In this document: positions 5,176-6,906 of the stretch, in pieces
Layout of the letters: each line of letters opens with the position of its first letter
Numbering within the stretch: position 1 is the first letter of the stretch
Assembly (NCBI GenBank): GCA_047611425.1
Contig: JBLFWJ010000171.1
Coordinates: 1 to 6,906, forward strand
Length of the DNA: 6,906 nt
DNA from: JBLFWJ01 sp047611425
Lineage (GTDB): Bacteria > Bacteroidota > Bacteroidia > UBA10329
Direction of reading: 5' to 3'
Notes under the pieces: generated by a model
Seen by the model: only the letters and a program-made list of their open reading frames with translations
Databases searched by the model: none
Told to the model about the DNA's origin: nothing
Translations under genes and position numbers: made by a program

Positions 5176-6192
5176 ATGAGGTACCTATCCACTTTGATTC
5201 TTTCATTACTGATAATTGGTTGTGGCGAACATCACGAACGCGAAGCCGCAACTGCTGTCTCTGCATTAGAGTGCGATTACAATAAGTTCAGCACTCCTGG
5301 CAATTACCAATCTGGAGGTGTGCAGATGATTGATCTGATTGAAGGTTACAAAGTGTGGACAAAACGCTATGGCAACAGCCCAATGAAAGTGTTAATCCTA
5401 CATGGCGGACCAGCAGGAACGCATGAATACCTAGAGAGCTTTCAAAGCTTTTTTCCACAGGCCAATATCGAGTTTTACGAGTACGACCAGCTGGGGTCTT
5501 ATTACTCCGATCAACCGACCGATATGAGTCTCTACACCATTGAGCGTTTTGTGGAAGAAGTAGAGCAAGTTCGCATAGCCCTTGGATTGAACAAGGACAA
5601 CTTCGTGCTTCTAGGACAGAGTTGGGGCGGAATTCTAGCAATGGAATACGCACTTAAATATCAAGAGCATTTAAAGGGGTTGATTGTGTGCAACATGACG
5701 GCCGACTTTCACAAATACGCAGCTTACAACAACAAACTGCGTGAGCAGCTTCGCCCTAGTTTGGTGGATACTTTTCAGATGTATGAAGATGCGGAAGACT
5801 ACGGTAACCCAATTTATCTGGAGTTGGTTGAGAAGGAATTCTACGCCAAACACATTTGTAAAATATATCCGTTTCCGGAACCGGTTGCTAGAAGCTTTAG
5901 CCATTTCAACGGACCAGTTTACAGCTACATGCAAGGCCCAAGCGAGTTTGTTCCTGGCGGGATATTAAAAGACTGGAGTGTTTGGGACAGGCTTCATGAA
6001 ATCGCAACGCCAACTTTAATGGTTGGAGCAGAGTACGACAGCATGAACCCTGATGAAATGAAGGAGATGGCAACGCTCGTTCAGAATGGTGAATCGCTTC
6101 ATTGTCCCAATGGCAGCCACTTGGCGCTGTGGGATGATCAAGAAGTGTTTATGGAGGGTGTTGTTGGGTTTATTCATCGAATATTCAGGTGA
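5176..6192 (+). CDS. lipoprotein alpha/beta hydrolase, proline iminopeptidase type (peptidase family S33)
   Basis: A 338-residue protein with an N-terminal lipoprotein signal (MRYLSTLILSLLIIGC, lipidated Cys16) and an alpha/beta-hydrolase domain closely following proline-specific peptidases. LHGGPAGTHEYLESF at 75-89 holds the oxyanion HGGP motif. FYEYDQLGSYYSDQP at 100-114 matches the family's YDQxGxxxSD element. GQSWGG at 147-152 contains nucleophile Ser149. GAEYD at 284-288 supplies the acid Asp288, and PNGSH at 311-315 supplies His315. The helical cap lies between about 175 and 275. It probably releases N-terminal proline or other residues from peptides, or cleaves amides, at the cell envelope. 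The start at 5176 was chosen because it begins the signal peptide; the in-frame ATG at 5056 would add 40 residues of unrelated sequence. Most characterised proline iminopeptidases lack a lipoprotein signal, so its envelope location is notable. It appears to be a single-gene unit. Confidence 0.9.
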   Translation: MRYLSTLILSLLIIGCGEHHEREAATAVSALECDYNKFSTPGNYQSGGVQMIDLIEGYKVWTKRYGNSPMKVLILHGGPAGTHEYLESFQSFFPQANIEFYEYDQLGSYYSDQPTDMSLYTIERFVEEVEQVRIALGLNKDNFVLLGQSWGGILAMEYALKYQEHLKGLIVCNMTADFHKYAAYNNKLREQLRPSLVDTFQMYEDAEDYGNPIYLELVEKEFYAKHICKIYPFPEPVARSFSHFNGPVYSYMQGPSEFVPGGILKDWSVWDRLHEIATPTLMVGAEYDSMNPDEMKEMATLVQNGESLHCPNGSHLALWDDQEVFMEGVVGFIHRIFR

Positions 6193-6203
6193 GTAGATTT
6201 CCT

Positions 6204-6211
6204 TATCTTCG
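6204..6211 (+). promoter_or_regulatory. weak candidate -7 box before the interrupted kinase-like gene
   Basis: TATCTTCG differs from TAnnTTTG at one fixed position and ends 9 bases before the ATG at 6221, so any leader would be only a few bases long. No -33 element was recognised. It lies just after the hydrolase stop and could equally be chance in AT-rich spacer. Confidence 0.22.
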
Positions 6212-6220
6212 TAATCAGAA

Positions 6221-6868
6221 ATGTCTCAAAGACTTAAGCATGAATTACGAGCTATCATTTCAGGAAAGAGCAAGGTTAGGTTCGGAGCAACTATCCAAGC
6301 AGTTATCGGTAACCTTGGAGCAAGCGCGCCAACAAGCACAACGACTCAAAGCCTCAAGCAGGTCAAAAGTGAAGAAGCAGAGCGCATAGGTGCGTTCGCA
6401 CACAGATTGGGGCTTTAGCAGGAAAGGATCAATATTTCAAACTATGTGAGCGAGGGTGCAGAACAGAGGGTCTATCTTAAAGACCCAGAGCACGTTCTGA
6501 AACTGAATGATGCCATCTATTTTGAAACGTGGCGCGATTATCTGCACAATCTATTGCTGCATAACTACTTTTTTCCTGATACGGCCTATGAACTGGTAGG
6601 ATTTACACAAATAGACGATGTGTTGCACGCCATGGTAAAACAGCCATTTGTGATAAGTACCACCCTGACAGACCTTTCTGAAGTTGGCAGTTTCTTGGAA
6701 ACGAACGGTTTTGAAAACACGCGCAACAACGATTATTTTCAAACGGGTGCAGGCGTTATTCTGGAGGATCTGCACGATGAGAATGTTCTTACTCAGAATG
6801 GCATGCTCTATTTTATAGATACCGTATTCTATCTAACCCAAGCATTTTGGACTGATGAACAAGTATAG
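6221..6868 (+). pseudogene. polyvalent-protein-type kinase-like gene interrupted by an in-frame TAG at 6416-6418
   Basis: One reading frame runs from ATG 6221 to TAG 6866-6868 and is broken only by TAG at 6416-6418. The first part encodes 65 residues (MSQRLKHELRAIISGK..., ending EEAERIGAFAHRLGL). After the stop the same frame continues QERINISNYVSEGAEQRVYL into the kinase-like domain. The phrase SNYVSEGAEQ begins before any start codon in the second part, which suggests that the two halves were one protein of 215-216 residues. A single base change (TGG Trp to TAG) would explain the break, and Trp fits the position as I remember related Bacteroidota proteins. There is no frameshift and the spacing is preserved, so any decay is recent. 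Alternatives are a sequencing error, readthrough, or two separate products. The 28-base gap after the hydrolase stop leaves room for little regulation. Confidence 0.6.
6446..6868 (+). CDS. kinase-like domain (C-terminal part of the interrupted gene), possibly still translated from GTG
   Basis: From GTG 6446, 140 residues carry what looks like a small protein-kinase fold of the type described in polyvalent proteins of phages and mobile elements. SEGAEQRVYL (2-11) resembles the nucleotide-binding loop and strand. VLKLND (17-22) offers Lys19 as the ATP-contacting lysine. DYLHNLLLHNYFFPDTAYEL (31-50) is the conserved helical region. LEDLHDENVL (106-115) looks like the catalytic loop with Asp108 and Asn113. 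FIDTVF (123-128) offers Asp125 in the place of the DFG aspartate. All apparent catalytic positions are intact despite the upstream stop. GTG is the first available start, has no ribosome-binding sequence, and cuts into the conserved segment, so independent expression is doubtful. Target and role are unknown. Confidence 0.55.
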   Translation: MSEGAEQRVYLKDPEHVLKLNDAIYFETWRDYLHNLLLHNYFFPDTAYELVGFTQIDDVLHAMVKQPFVISTTLTDLSEVGSFLETNGFENTRNNDYFQTGAGVILEDLHDENVLTQNGMLYFIDTVFYLTQAFWTDEQV

Positions 6869-6877
6869 TTAAGCCGC

Positions 6878-6893
6878 CTGCCACCAACGGCAG
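6878..6893 (+). terminator. possible weak hairpin after the kinase-like gene
   Basis: CTGCC (6878-6882) and GGCAG (6889-6893) form a 5-bp stem with a 6-base loop, 9 bases after the final stop codon. A TTTT tract occurs at the very right edge (6903-6906), too far for a classic intrinsic terminator. It could be a short stabilising hairpin; the window ends before this can be judged. Confidence 0.25.
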
Positions 6894-6906
6894 CTAAACT
6901 GGTTTT

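Noticed and set aside
5288..5653. 121-codon antisense open frame within the hydrolase
   Set aside because: It is the mirror of a strongly supported gene with a complete catalytic triad and has no recognisable family features.
6189..6389. 66-residue frame starting at GTG over the hydrolase stop
   Set aside because: It overlaps most of the 6221 frame, which continues across the TAG into the kinase-like domain. The composition looks protein-like, but I see no family and no link to either neighbour.
6867..6906. Possible integron attC or attachment-like end (GTTAAGC followed by a hairpin)
   Set aside because: GTTAAGC fits GTTRRRY by itself, but no matching RYYYAAC partner with L-box spacing was found, and no integrase is present.

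Overview
The window looks like chromosomal DNA of a member of the Bacteroidota, most likely of the Flavobacteriia type. Start codons lack clear Shine-Dalgarno sequences, and candidate promoters match the Bacteroidota -7 box TAnnTTTG (2903-2910 on +, 2358-2365 on -). Base composition is moderate to slightly AT-rich, genes are packed with ATGA/TAATG overlaps, and there are two lipoproteins plus bacillithiol-type thioredoxin-fold proteins of the kind found in this phylum. No rRNA, tRNA, CRISPR array or insertion sequence was seen.

Layout. (1) 2-1802 (+): the C-terminal part of a 4'-phosphopantetheinyl transferase, cut by the left edge. It overlaps a SixA-type histidine phosphatase by 4 bases, and a Ppx/GppA exopolyphosphatase follows 74 bases later. 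(2) 1811-2296 (-): a small lipoprotein of unknown function with a run of four cysteines, convergent with ppx at a gap of only 8 bases. (3) 2381-2410: a strong hairpin terminator for the next minus-strand gene, with a -7-like box for the lipoprotein just beyond it. (4) 2432-4925: a BrxA/BrxB-type bacilliredoxin (-) is divergent across 87 bases from a three-gene plus-strand operon. That operon is a nitroreductase, a class I SAM-dependent methyltransferase and a YtxJ/BrxC-type monothiol bacilliredoxin, joined by TAATG and ATGA overlaps. (5) 4926-5175: 250 bases without a gene, the first half of which holds five consecutive short hairpins. (6) 5176-6192: a lipoprotein alpha/beta hydrolase of the proline iminopeptidase (S33) type. 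(7) 6221-6868: a kinase-like protein of the polyvalent-protein kinase type, interrupted by one in-frame TAG and probably a nonsense-mutated pseudogene or two-part gene. A small hairpin follows it at the right edge.

The most interesting unit is region 4. Two independent bacillithiol-linked redox proteins flank a translationally coupled nitroreductase and methyltransferase. Chlorobi make N-methyl-bacillithiol with a dedicated SAM methyltransferase, so this cassette may be a bacillithiol-modification and redox locus, with the methyltransferase acting on bacillithiol and the nitroreductase as an unassigned flavin-dependent partner. That is an inference from gene order and family knowledge; the sequence does not show the substrate.
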